DNA of 38,040 bases from DATJGF01 sp035495315 (GCA_035495315.1 DATJGF010000019.1:1-38040); one strand, 5' to 3'. Positions 7,634 to 15,362 are shown, counted from the stretch's first letter. The notes: generated by a model from the letters alone, not told the origin. Program-made: numbers and translations.

Positions 7634-8630
7634 GAAACTGGCCGCTGCCAACAAGGTGTCTGGAAACCGATCCAACAAGTTGCCGATTCTCACATTGGTG
7701 GCGCTTACTACTGTCATGCCAGAGCTTTTCTCCGGCAGCACCCCACCGGCGAGTTTTCTTAATCCCGGCTTGTTGATTTTTTTGGCCTTGGGCTATGGAG
7801 TCGCTGTCCTGTTATTGCGCGAACTGGCCATGAGGTGGGGTTGTGGTCTGTGGGGTTTTTTCGTTCTTGGGCTGGCCTACTCGGTCTTCAATGAAGGGCT
7901 GTTGGCCAAGACCTCAATCGTCGAGCAGAACTTGCCAATAAATCAATATGATCATTACGGCTACTATTTGGGAGTCAGTTGGCCATGGATGGCAGGTATC
8001 GGCTGCTGGCATGCGTGTGCTTCTGTTATCTTTCCAATCGCCTTCACACATCATCTGTTTCCGCACGCCAGTTTCAGAGCATGGTTCCATTGGAAAACTG
8101 CGCTGGCAATTGGAGTCGCGCTTTTGCTGCTTTCGTGTGCGGTGTTCCTGGGCACCTCGGAAAAACGAATCAAAGGCTCACCGGGCCAATTGGTGCTCTT
8201 CCTGGCCCTGATTTTGTTCGGACTCGCTGCGGCACGCCTGTCAAAACAACCGTCCCGGCAATCTAACGCTGCAGGTCCGGGCTTGCTGCCGCTCTTGTTC
8301 GGGTTGAGTGTAGTCATTCCGTTTTGGGGTTTAGTCGCGCTTGCCTCCGCGAAGGTGCCGCTCGTTGTTTTCTTTGTTGCGTTGATCGGGATTGTCATGG
8401 TGTATGCCTGGATTTTAGATCGGCAGCAGTGGTTGTCGCCGCCAGCCTTCCTGCTATTTGCGATCGGCTGGTACCTTCATAATGTGGTTCAAGCGCTGCT
8501 GTTCATCGGTGTGGCCTCCAGGAATCCAGGGCGCGCTTTGATAACGGCCATCGCGGATACCGCTCTTCTGGTGTTCCTATTCCATCAGGCGCGCTTAGCC
8601 CGACGTCTGCCTCTCAGACAAGCAATATAA
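7575..8630 (+). CDS. Polytopic membrane protein of unknown function
   Basis: Up to 351 aa with roughly nine hydrophobic segments (for example LLIFLALGYGVAVLLL, TALAIGVALLLLSCAVFL, LVLFLALILFGLAAARL, VPLVVFFVALIGIVMVYAWI). The family-like core is MPELFSGSTPPASFLNP, then LLRELAMRWGCGLWGFF and AYSVFNEGLLAKTS; I know similar uncharacterised bacterial proteins with SGSTPP, RELxRRWG and an EEG motif, slightly reminiscent of CPBP-type membrane proteins. Here the second motif reads NEG rather than EEG. The start is uncertain: the ATG at 7575 overlaps the previous gene by 59 bp and lacks a ribosome site; the GTG at 7656 (324 aa) avoids the overlap and fits the conserved region better. No function proposed. 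Confidence 0.75.
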   Translation: MLLIIVAGCWSRVKEESRSKKLAAANKVSGNRSNKLPILTLVALTTVMPELFSGSTPPASFLNPGLLIFLALGYGVAVLLLRELAMRWGCGLWGFFVLGLAYSVFNEGLLAKTSIVEQNLPINQYDHYGYYLGVSWPWMAGIGCWHACASVIFPIAFTHHLFPHASFRAWFHWKTALAIGVALLLLSCAVFLGTSEKRIKGSPGQLVLFLALILFGLAAARLSKQPSRQSNAAGPGLLPLLFGLSVVIPFWGLVALASAKVPLVVFFVALIGIVMVYAWILDRQQWLSPPAFLLFAIGWYLHNVVQALLFIGVASRNPGRALITAIADTALLVFLFHQARLARRLPLRQAI

Positions 8631-9036
8631 CGGTATCCCCCCTTTCCTTCTTTCTTTTGCTATCATCTTGCTGGGGACGAACTCCTTCTATACCACTGAA
8701 GTTGTGGCGGCGGCAGCTGCCGCAGAGCAGGTACACGTCGAACCACAAGAGACTACAGAGTCGCCTTTCGAGTGAAGCAGCAGAATACGGCAGAGTCCAA
8801 TTCCGTAGTTTGCGTTACGCAGGTCTCAACCCACGACTGGTTGCTTGGCGCTTATCGGACTGAATCATCACTGAAGCTGCCCGGTTCCTTGCCGCGCGGG
8901 TCTTACGAAATCGCCGTCGGATTGGTAGAGCCGGATGGCTCAAAGCCGGTGGTACGTCTAGCCATTTAAGGCTGTGATCCTGACGGCTGGTCCCCGTTAT
9001 CCCATTTCGTGCTGATTCAATAACTCCGATCGGGCC
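8631..9036. other. 406-bp region with only a gene remnant
   Basis: Between the membrane protein and the small minus-strand gene. It starts with a pyrimidine tract (about 8636-8658), then degraded coding DNA: the C-terminal piece of a carbohydrate-active-enzyme-like domain at 8772-8969. The other frames across 8657-8863 show no family pattern. Confidence 0.55.
8772..8969 (+). pseudogene. Remnant of DUF4832-like C-terminal domain
   Basis: The open frame from GTG 8772 to TAA 8967-8969 gives 65 residues whose last 45 read WLLGAYRTESSLKLPGSLPR then GSYEIAVGLVEPDGSKPVVR and LAI. This matches the end of a beta-sandwich domain found in DUF4832-type and related glycosidase proteins, where W-L-P-G ... 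L-P-x-L-P-x-G-x-Y-x-L-x-V-G-L-x-x-P ... P-x-V-R-L-A-I is typical. Nothing upstream in any frame continues the domain, and no signal peptide or ribosome site is present. I read it as a decayed fragment of a much longer gene. It could instead be a short expressed protein, which I think less likely. Confidence 0.6.
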
Positions 9037-9252
9037 TCACTCGTTAATTCCCCAATGACGGGTGTAGCGCACTGTATCGTAGCCTTCCAGCATCCGAATG
9101 AGAATTTTGCTCGGGGTCGAGACTTTCTCTTGAATTTTTTCAGGCGCCAGACTGATAGCATCAGGCTGGACCGGATTGGTGCGAGACGTTAAGCGGGGTT
9201 GAATGGCTCTTACCGGGTGGGTTGTCCGTGGCGATCGGGGGCTCTCTTTCAT
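9037..9252 (-). CDS. Small hypothetical protein (71 aa)
   Basis: Start taken at the ATG ending at 9252 because AAAAGG lies six bases upstream; a GTG ending at 9279 would add nine residues. The protein is basic and Ser/Pro/Thr-rich at the N-terminus, with a compact C-terminus ILIRMLEGYDTVRYTRHWGI then NE. No signal peptide or membrane segment. Not recognised. The dense aromatic/charged end looks constrained rather than random, and the preceding bases are AT-rich as a promoter would be. It lies downstream of the GH42-like gene end, 111 bp away on the same strand. Confidence 0.5.
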   Translation of the reverse strand: MKESPRSPRTTHPVRAIQPRLTSRTNPVQPDAISLAPEKIQEKVSTPSKILIRMLEGYDTVRYTRHWGINE

Positions 9253-9331
9253 AATCAGCCTTTTTGCGGAATACTTCACTATTATCGTTTACGAATAAAA
9301 GAAACCGATGCCAAGTATTAAAAGAATAAAG

Positions 9332-9372
9332 TTATTCACGAGCACTCACCGGTTGTTCACAGGTTATTCACG
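9332..9372. repeat. Three DnaA-box-like nonamers in phased array
   Basis: TTATTCACG (9332-9340), TTGTTCACA (9353-9361) and TTATTCACG (9364-9372), each one base off the consensus TTATNCACA or near it, start-to-start distances 21 and 11 bp. Next to them (about 9280-9331) is an AT-rich stretch. The last copy overlaps the stop codon of the GH42-like gene. It may equally be another short-period repeat of the kind seen elsewhere here. Confidence 0.45.
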
Positions 9373-11517
9373 CTCGCGTGAAACGAGTGATTCAACCATC
9401 TTTCGGTCCTTTGCCATGGCGAAGAGTGCCGGTTGCCAAGGGTCCAAGGTGAATGGGATCTGTTGCGCATAACCCAAATACTTGTGGTGCATCAGATCGT
9501 AGATATGTTGGGAGGTCTTCAGAGAGGCGCGCAGTTCTATTGCTTTTTCCAATGTTTCATTGCCTCCGGCTTGCTTCAGATCCTCGCTCATCTGGTAGTC
9601 GATATTTCGCTCGAACGCGAGCAGTTGCACATCGTCGATATGAAACCTGTAGATCTTCACCCTTGTGTTGGCGGGAAGTGAAACCTCCGGCCTGAAGCTC
9701 GCCGAATGGTCATGAATCCAGGCGGTGAGGCGCGGTGTGGCATCATCTTTTAACCGCTCAACCAGGTAGGCAGCGACATCGCTGTCGCAGGTGGCTGCAG
9801 GTCGGTCATCGGCCGATGAGATACACGTCGCTTTTGCATCCGGTTTAAGCTCAGCGAACGGCGCCGGAGGGCCCTGGGTACGGAGGCGGCCATGTTCATC
9901 AAACAGGGCAGGCGATGAGTCAAAGAACAGGAGACGCTTTTGTGAAGCATCTGAATGAATCCAACGATCGATCTCGCTGGTTTCCTGGGTGGAAAGTGCC
10001 CATGAGGTTGGCAGGATCAGCACACCACGTGCAATTTGACGTAGCGCTGAACGGGCGATTTGTTCGCATGAAATGAATTGGGGGTTGAAGCCGAGGTCTT
10101 GAAACGCTTTTAACCAGGCATTGCGAATCTTAGCCTGCCGGTTGTGTTCGGCTTCGAAGCTGGAGAAGCGTCTGAGCCAGGTAGAGCCGTCGACCGTGGA
10201 CTCGATGAGCCAATCGACTTGGATGCTTGGTTGTGAGTAGTGGATGAAAATAGGGTCGCGTTCCGGTTCAGCGCGCAGGAAGAGCCGCGCGAGCGGTGAA
10301 GTCATTTCCTTGAGAACTGGGGCAAGGGCGCGGGCTTTCGCTGAAAGGAGGTAATCCTCGGTGTCCCAATCGATGCAATCTTCGCTCCACCAGACGATAC
10401 AACCGCGATCGCCTTCCAGGAGCAGATGCCAAAGGCGTCGCCGCGCGTGGTTAGTGTCCTGCTCAAACACCGTCGTGAGGATAGGTTTGGCGGGCATAAA
10501 GGAACCAAGGATCTCTCGAGCGCAGCCGATATCATATGGTTCAATCCAATCAAGGACCTGTGAAATCCGCCATAAATTGTAACCGCCGAAAGCGTGCGGC
10601 ATTTGGGTGCCTTCGATGCCAACCGGCGTCCGGGGATCAATCTCATGAGCTGCGTGGCTAATTTGGTCCAGCACCCTCGCGAGCGACAAATCCATGTAGC
10701 TGCGGAAATCCGCCCAGGGCGCAAAATTCCAACGGGTTGGCGATTGCCGCGCGAACGCTGGAACGAATTTTAATCGTTGCAGCGCCTGCCAATCCGGGTT
10801 GCCTCGCGGGAGGGCGTCTCCTCCGGCCATCCGATTTTTAATCTGGTCCGTCGTGAACGGTTTAACGTCCGCCCAGGAGCTGAAACTTGTCTCCCATTCC
10901 GCGTTCAGGGTCGCCAAATTAGTGTATTGGTTTTTGAGCCATTCTCGAAATTGATTCAAAGTTACTGGGTTGAAATCGTAGTCGAAAGGATTGGCGGAGA
11001 CCGTCGTGGAAAGCTCATCGCGGATATTATAAGCAAATGGTTCGTGTTCGCGATTCTTGTGAGCGGTGAGTTGCATTTGTTTTGTCGCCCAACTCACCCA
11101 TTCCGGATCGTCGAGACAATGAGCCCGAATAAGCGCAGACTCCGGTCGACCATTTTTCGCCCAGTCAGTGACGAACTTGTCCCAATCAGTCACGTTAGAG
11201 TTGAACTTCAGGCAGAGGCCGCGGTTCACCACATTCTCGACGTAATAAGGCATCTTGGCTTGAACCAAAGGCTGCGGGTCACCGTCACCATAGACCATCG
11301 CCGTGTTGATCCCCATCTCCCGCAAGCGCTGGAAAAATAGCGGCAGTTTTTCGGGATGCTTATACGCGCTGTCCCCCACCCACATGATAGTGCGGTAATC
11401 GGTCCAGGCGCGTAAGGGTTGGGCAACGCTGGTACGGCATATCTCTAAAGCCAAGACTGACAATACCAGGAACAATCGCCATGGGACTTGGAAGGAGTGC
11501 TTGGTGATAGTGCGCAT
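9364..11517 (-). CDS. Secreted GH42-like glycoside hydrolase
   Basis: 717 aa from the ATG ending at 11517, which places a signal peptide right at the start (RLFLVLSVLALEICRTSVAQ). A TTG start 12 codons upstream is possible. The N-terminal (beta/alpha)8 part has the GH42 layout: FFQRLREMGINTAMVYG, the region FREWLKNQYTNLATLNAEW typical of GH42 beta-galactosidases, FRSYMDLSLARVLDQISHAA, and VGIEGTQMPHAFGG, whose Glu (about residue 302) sits where the nucleophile is expected. The acid/base Glu would be in YNIRDELS (about residue 167), where classical GH42 has NE. A later region, LILPTSWALSTQETSEIDRW, resembles the trimerisation (class I amidotransferase-like) domain. Substrate unknown; likely a beta-linked galactoside or similar plant or algal glycan. 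Confidence 0.8.
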   Translation of the reverse strand: MRTITKHSFQVPWRLFLVLSVLALEICRTSVAQPLRAWTDYRTIMWVGDSAYKHPEKLPLFFQRLREMGINTAMVYGDGDPQPLVQAKMPYYVENVVNRGLCLKFNSNVTDWDKFVTDWAKNGRPESALIRAHCLDDPEWVSWATKQMQLTAHKNREHEPFAYNIRDELSTTVSANPFDYDFNPVTLNQFREWLKNQYTNLATLNAEWETSFSSWADVKPFTTDQIKNRMAGGDALPRGNPDWQALQRLKFVPAFARQSPTRWNFAPWADFRSYMDLSLARVLDQISHAAHEIDPRTPVGIEGTQMPHAFGGYNLWRISQVLDWIEPYDIGCAREILGSFMPAKPILTTVFEQDTNHARRRLWHLLLEGDRGCIVWWSEDCIDWDTEDYLLSAKARALAPVLKEMTSPLARLFLRAEPERDPIFIHYSQPSIQVDWLIESTVDGSTWLRRFSSFEAEHNRQAKIRNAWLKAFQDLGFNPQFISCEQIARSALRQIARGVLILPTSWALSTQETSEIDRWIHSDASQKRLLFFDSSPALFDEHGRLRTQGPPAPFAELKPDAKATCISSADDRPAATCDSDVAAYLVERLKDDATPRLTAWIHDHSASFRPEVSLPANTRVKIYRFHIDDVQLLAFERNIDYQMSEDLKQAGGNETLEKAIELRASLKTSQHIYDLMHHKYLGYAQQIPFTLDPWQPALFAMAKDRKMVESLVSRERE

Positions 11518-11574
11518 GGGGAATGTGGTAGAATCGAGGGCTTGATTGGCCAAACGAAAGAGCTAACAGAATTC

Positions 11575-11601
11575 GAGGACGAGGAGGAGGACGACGACGA
11601 G
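11575..11601. repeat. GAG/GAC triplet repeat (9 units)
   Basis: GAG GAC GAG GAG GAG GAC GAC GAC GAG without interruption, in the short gap between the O-methyltransferase stop and the GH42-like start. It is not part of any supported reading frame. Purine-rich on the plus strand. Confidence 0.8.
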
Positions 11602-11619
11602 CACCATAAGCGAGCTGTC

Positions 11620-12291
11620 TTACTTTACTAGCGCGACTGCAAACCCGTCGTAGCCTTTTGATCCGACGGTTTGGATGACGGTCGCACTAACTCGCGGCTC
11701 TTTTCCGAGCATTTCAGTGAAGCGGCGCATCCCTTGAACACTGGGATCAGTGCTCGTACTGTCGGCCAGGGCGCCGTCGCGAACAACGTTATCCGTGATA
11801 ATCACGCTGCCCGGCCGGGATAATTTTAAGGCTCGGCTGAAGTAATCGGGCGTGCTTACCTTATCCGCGTCGATAAAAATCAGGTCAAAGGGAGCCCGCT
11901 CGTGGTGAGCTAGTCGAGGCAGCAGTTCGAGGGCGGCGCCGACCTGAAACTCGACCGCGTGCGCCAGGTTGGCGCGGGCAATATTGACGCGGGCCACTTC
12001 AGCATACTGGGGATTGAGCTCGAGAGTGATCAAACGACCACTCGGCGGCAACGCGCGCGCCAGCCAAATCGTGCTATAACCACCCAAAGTTCCGATCTCC
12101 AGCATAGATTGGGCGTGATGAATCTGTGCCAACAACTGTAATAGCTTACCTTGACTCGGGGTAACGCTGATCGCCGGGAGCCCCGCCGACGTGCTAGCCT
12201 GCAAAGCGGCGGCCAATGCCGCATCCGAATGCACCACGACGTCGTTAACGTATTGATCAACGTTGACCCATTGCTCCGGGATGACTTTCAT
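11620..12291 (-). CDS. SAM-dependent O-methyltransferase (family 3)
   Basis: 223 aa from the ATG ending at 12291. A longer frame to 12342 would run through the AAAGTCC repeat (giving GLWTLDL), so the inner ATG, directly preceded by CTGGG, is preferred. SAM motif I is MLEIGTLGGYSTIW (about 64-76), motif II ITLELNPQYAEVA, and the metal-binding DLIFIDADK (about 136-144) plus ITDNVVRDG are those of caffeoyl-CoA/catechol-type class I O-methyltransferases. The fold is cytoplasmic and Mg-dependent; bacterial members methylate small catechol-like compounds, and the substrate is unknown. Length is normal for the family. It lies downstream of the small membrane protein on the same strand. Confidence 0.9.
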   Translation of the reverse strand: MKVIPEQWVNVDQYVNDVVVHSDAALAAALQASTSAGLPAISVTPSQGKLLQLLAQIHHAQSMLEIGTLGGYSTIWLARALPPSGRLITLELNPQYAEVARVNIARANLAHAVEFQVGAALELLPRLAHHERAPFDLIFIDADKVSTPDYFSRALKLSRPGSVIITDNVVRDGALADSTSTDPSVQGMRRFTEMLGKEPRVSATVIQTVGSKGYDGFAVALVK

Positions 12292-12303
12292 CCCAGCGAG
12301 TCT

Positions 12304-12331
12304 AAGGTCCAAAGTCCAAAGTCCAAAGTCC
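12304..12331. repeat. Heptanucleotide repeat (AAAGTCC)4
   Basis: AAGGTCC, AAAGTCC, AAAGTCC, AAAGTCC in tandem, 13 bp upstream of the O-methyltransferase ATG. An inverted copy at 12408-12423 could pair with it (at least 14 bp) across a loop of about 80 nt. Confidence 0.9.
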
Positions 12332-12407
12332 AAATAAGGCAAGCACCGATTGGTCTGCTTCTGCCTATTCTATCTTGACGTTTACGCCGAGCACCATGCG
12401 AAAATCC

Positions 12408-12423
12408 GACTTTGGACTTTGGG
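12408..12423. repeat. Inverted copy of the AAAGTCC repeat
   Basis: GACTTTGGACTTTGGG, two units in the opposite orientation to 12304-12331, ending seven bases before the stop of the 84-aa membrane protein gene. Confidence 0.85.
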
Positions 12424-12429
12424 CCTGCC

Positions 12430-12684
12430 TTAGAGCGCCCAGGCGATCGCTTTACCCAGGGCCGCAACGATCGCAATGGCGCTCAATATCAGCGAAAAGA
12501 CGCTGATAAGCCCACCGCGAACAGATGGTGAAAAGGAGAGCAAAATGCCAATCAATCCGCACAGAATGGCGACAATTGCGAGAATGAAGCCCCCGGTGGC
12601 ACCGACAAAGAAGCTGGCAATTGCCGCTCCTAATGCAATCAGTGAAGGAAGGCTGAAATGAGGCTTTATCTGGCCAGTCTCCAT
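12430..12684 (-). CDS. Small membrane protein, three hydrophobic segments
   Basis: 84 aa from the ATG ending at 12684. Short polar N-terminus (METGQIKPHFS), then three hydrophobic helices: LIALGAAIASFFVGATG, FILAIVAILCGLIGILLSF and LISVFSLILSAIAIVAALGK. It resembles the many DUF4190-like small inner-membrane proteins with a Gly-rich hairpin, but no diagnostic motif was recognised. Transcribed toward the O-methyltransferase, 138 bp upstream of it; the gap holds the inverted heptamer repeats. It diverges from cysS. Confidence 0.7.
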   Translation of the reverse strand: METGQIKPHFSLPSLIALGAAIASFFVGATGGFILAIVAILCGLIGILLSFSPSVRGGLISVFSLILSAIAIVAALGKAIAWAL

Positions 12685-12783
12685 GCGCCAACTTAGCCTG
12701 TATATCTGGGGCCGCTAGTAAGCAATCCGCCCCAATTTGCCCTTTTATTTCAGGCGTCTAGGTTTAACCTGCCCGGATTCGCA

Positions 12784-14199
12784 ATGGGATTAAAACTGTT
12801 TAATACGCTCTCGCGCTCCGTGCAGGAGTTTGCGCCGCTGGATCTAGAATCAAAACGCGTCGGCATGTATTGTTGCGGGCCAACCGTTTATGATTTTGCC
12901 CATATCGGCAACTGGCGGACGTTTGTATTTGGCGATTTGGTCCGCCGCTATTTGGAATTCAAAGGCTACGCCGTCCAGCATGTCATGAACATCACCGACG
13001 TGGAGGACAAGATTATCAAGCGTGTCCGGGAGAGTCGGGCGCCGCTGAGTGACTTTACAGGGAAATTCGAGGCCGCTTTTTTTGAAGACCTCAAGAGCTT
13101 AAACTGTCGCCTGCCGCACCAGACACCGCGGGCAACGGAACATATTGGTCCGATTATCGAGCTGATACAAAAGCTGCTCGACAAAGGGATAGCCTACCGG
13201 GCCGCAGACGGCTCGATCTACTTCAGCATCGAGAAATACCGAAGCGCGGGCCGGCAATATGGACAGCTGGTAAAATTAAATTTCGACGAAATGCGTGTCG
13301 GTGAACGAGTGCGCAGCGATGAATATGCCAAAGAGGCGGTCGCCGATTTCGCGTTGTGGAAGGCGCGCGTCCCGGAAGATGGTGAGGTTTTCTGGCCGAG
13401 TCCATGGGGCGAGGGGCGGCCGGGGTGGCACATCGAGTGCAGCGCGATGAGCATGGAGATTTTGGGCCCAAGTTTCGATCTGCATGTCGGCGGAGAAGAT
13501 TTGATGTTCCCACATCACGAGGACGAAATTGCGCAAAGTGAAGGTGCGGCCTTGCAGCCGCCGGGGCAACGTTTCGTCCGGCACTGGCTGCATGGCGCGC
13601 ATCTGATGGTCGAGGGCAAAAAGATGGCTAAGTCGCTCGGCAATTTTTTCACATTGCGCGATCTGTTGGCAAAGAGCTTTAGCGGACGGGAGATTCGTTA
13701 TTTGCTGCTGACGGCACATTATCGCGAAACCTTCAATTTCACGATGGATGGATTGCAAAGCGCCCGGCAATCGTTGGCCCGGCTGGACGAATGCCTGGCG
13801 CGTTTGCGCGAAGTCACGGGTCAAACCAAAGCCGCAGAGGATGCTTCACTCGTCAGCAATTTTTCTGAGAAACTGGATGACGACCTGAATGTGTCCGGAG
13901 CGTGGGGAAGCATTTTCGAATGGGTGCGGGAAATGAACCGCCGACTGGCGGACCGAAGCTTGGATAGTTCCGCAGCGGCGAGTGCGCTGGCAGCGTGGGA
14001 GAGAATTGATTCGGTGCTGGCAGTGGGAGCATCCACGGAGGTGGTGGCACCTCCGGAAATTCAAGCGCTGCTCGAGGCGCGTCAAGCCGCCCGCAAGGCG
14101 AAAGATTTTAAAAAGGCTGACGAGATTCGCGCTGAGTTGAAGGTGAAAGGGTGGGTCATTGAGGATACGCCAAAGGGGCCTCGCCTGCGCCCGGGATAG
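12784..14199 (+). CDS. cysS: Cysteine--tRNA ligase
   Basis: 471 aa, normal length. Charges tRNA-Cys with cysteine in the cytoplasm (class Ia synthetase). The HIGH signature is AHIGN (about residues 39-43) directly after MYCCGPTVYDF, whose Cys is a zinc ligand; the other ligands are the Cys of WHIECSAMS and the His residues of FPHHEDE. The KMSKS loop is KKMAKSLGNF (near residue 280). The C-terminus carries the usual helical anticodon-recognition part, ending VKGWVIEDTPKGPRLRPG. Start at the ATG 12784. tmk follows 73 bp later on the same strand; a small hairpin lies between them. Confidence 0.97.
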   Translation: MGLKLFNTLSRSVQEFAPLDLESKRVGMYCCGPTVYDFAHIGNWRTFVFGDLVRRYLEFKGYAVQHVMNITDVEDKIIKRVRESRAPLSDFTGKFEAAFFEDLKSLNCRLPHQTPRATEHIGPIIELIQKLLDKGIAYRAADGSIYFSIEKYRSAGRQYGQLVKLNFDEMRVGERVRSDEYAKEAVADFALWKARVPEDGEVFWPSPWGEGRPGWHIECSAMSMEILGPSFDLHVGGEDLMFPHHEDEIAQSEGAALQPPGQRFVRHWLHGAHLMVEGKKMAKSLGNFFTLRDLLAKSFSGREIRYLLLTAHYRETFNFTMDGLQSARQSLARLDECLARLREVTGQTKAAEDASLVSNFSEKLDDDLNVSGAWGSIFEWVREMNRRLADRSLDSSAAASALAAWERIDSVLAVGASTEVVAPPEIQALLEARQAARKAKDFKKADEIRAELKVKGWVIEDTPKGPRLRPG

Positions 14200-14225
14200 G
14201 AATGGGCACAACAGAGTACAAATTT

Positions 14226-14242
14226 GCGCTAAGTATTAGCGC
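14226..14242 (+). terminator. Small hairpin between cysS and tmk
   Basis: GCGCTAA, loop GTA, TTAGCGC: 7 bp perfect stem shortly after the cysS stop. No clear T-run follows (GTGTTTAG), so at best a weak or processing structure. Confidence 0.4.
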
Positions 14243-14272
14243 CAGCGTGTTTAGTTCCTGTCCACAAAGCTT

Positions 14273-14914
14273 ATGAAGGGACTCTTCATTACTTTTGAGG
14301 GGACGGAGGGGAGTGGAAAATCGACGCAGGTGGTGCTCTTGGCGGAGCGGTTGCGCGGGCTTGGTCACGCGGTCAGGACGTTACGCGAACCTGGTGGAAC
14401 GCCTATCGGCGAAGAAATTCGGCACACGCTCAAGCATAGCGCGGCGAATCAGGCAATGACGCCTGAAGCCGAGCTATTGCTGATGAATGCCAGTCGCGCG
14501 CAGCTGGTGCGTGAAGTTATCCGGCCGGCGCTTGCTGCTGGCCAAATCGTGGTCTGTGACCGCTATTATGACTCGACCCTCGCGTACCAGGGGTATGGTA
14601 GGGGGCTGGATTTGGAACTGGTGCGGCGAATCATCGATATGGCGGTTGGGGAGACGCGGCCGGACCTGACGCTGGTGCTGCTGGTGCCTGTGGCGGTGAG
14701 TGAAAAAAGGCGAGCAGCTCGCCAGGCCAGCGCTCCACCGCTGAGAGATCGGATAGAGGAGGCAGGTGCCAGTTTCTTTGAACGGGTTGCCAAAGGCTAT
14801 GAGGCAATTATTGCCTCCGAACCGAAGCGCGTCCATCAACTGGATGCGAGCGGGACGATGGAGCAGATCAGCGAAGCGATTTGGCGGGTCGTTGAACCAC
14901 TCATTAGAGGATGA
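14273..14914 (+). CDS. tmk: Thymidylate kinase
   Basis: 213 aa. Phosphorylates dTMP to dTDP with ATP. P-loop FEGTEGSGKST at residues 8-18; the DRY signature appears as VVCDRYYDSTLAYQGYGRGL, contacting the thymidine. The LID region (EKRRAARQASAPPLRDRIEE) carries the Arg-rich segment, followed by FFERVAKGYEAII, as in bacterial Tmk. Length fits the family. The DUF4404 gene starts 74 bp downstream on the same strand, probably one transcript. An antisense frame of 189 aa across this gene is a shadow. Confidence 0.96.
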   Translation: MKGLFITFEGTEGSGKSTQVVLLAERLRGLGHAVRTLREPGGTPIGEEIRHTLKHSAANQAMTPEAELLLMNASRAQLVREVIRPALAAGQIVVCDRYYDSTLAYQGYGRGLDLELVRRIIDMAVGETRPDLTLVLLVPVAVSEKRRAARQASAPPLRDRIEEAGASFFERVAKGYEAIIASEPKRVHQLDASGTMEQISEAIWRVVEPLIRG

Positions 14915-14988
14915 GGCCCTGTAATCGATCAGAACGCTTGCTCCGCTGCTGATTGCCGATATGTTGAAATTGAACTCGGACCGAAGCA

Positions 14989-15321
14989 ATGATCGAAGAC
15001 ACCATCGGAAAGATTGAGGCAAGAATTCAAAATGCCGAAACAATTAAGGACGACCGTCGGCGTGAGCTGCTGCAGTTGCTCAGCACGTTGAAATCCGAAG
15101 TCGCGGAGTTATCCAAGACTCATGGCGAACAGGCCGAAAGCATCGCAGGTTTTGCCGAAGTCTCGGCGCATGAGGCGACTCGCAGCGAGCAAAACCCGCA
15201 ACTATTGAACCTCTCGCTTAAAGGTTTGAACTCTTCTGTCGAAGAGCTGGAACGGTCTCATCCGCACCTGGTCCGGATTGTTAACGCGATCAGCAATACG
15301 CTTTCGAATTTGGGCATTTGA
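14989..15321 (+). CDS. DUF4404 family protein
   Basis: 110 aa, all helical, soluble, no signal peptide. The pattern is that of DUF4404: an N-terminal helix pair (MIEDTIGKIEARIQNAE, RRRELLQLLSTLKSEVAEL), a linker, then a C-terminal unit LNSSVEELERSHPHLVRIVN followed by AISNTLSNLGI; the E-x-x-H-P-x-L and terminal L-x-x-x-G-I are family marks. Function unknown; it is likely a small oligomeric coiled-coil protein. It follows tmk, and its stop overlaps a possible TTG start of the following Gfo/Idh frame, though that gene more likely begins at 15363. Confidence 0.8.
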   Translation: MIEDTIGKIEARIQNAETIKDDRRRELLQLLSTLKSEVAELSKTHGEQAESIAGFAEVSAHEATRSEQNPQLLNLSLKGLNSSVEELERSHPHLVRIVNAISNTLSNLGI

Positions 15322-15362
15322 GTTTGCTTGCCTCCGGCGGGCATTGGCAGTTTGATGGCGGT

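Noticed and set aside
8657..8863. 68-aa open frame overlapping the DUF4832-like remnant
   Set aside because: A different frame gives the clear domain match; this one reads as random sequence.
11575..11601. Coding sequence for an acidic Glu/Asp peptide
   Set aside because: No start codon, ribosome site or open frame of useful length includes the run.
14474..15043. 189-aa antisense frame over tmk
   Set aside because: tmk is unambiguous on the plus strand; the antisense product has no recognisable motif.
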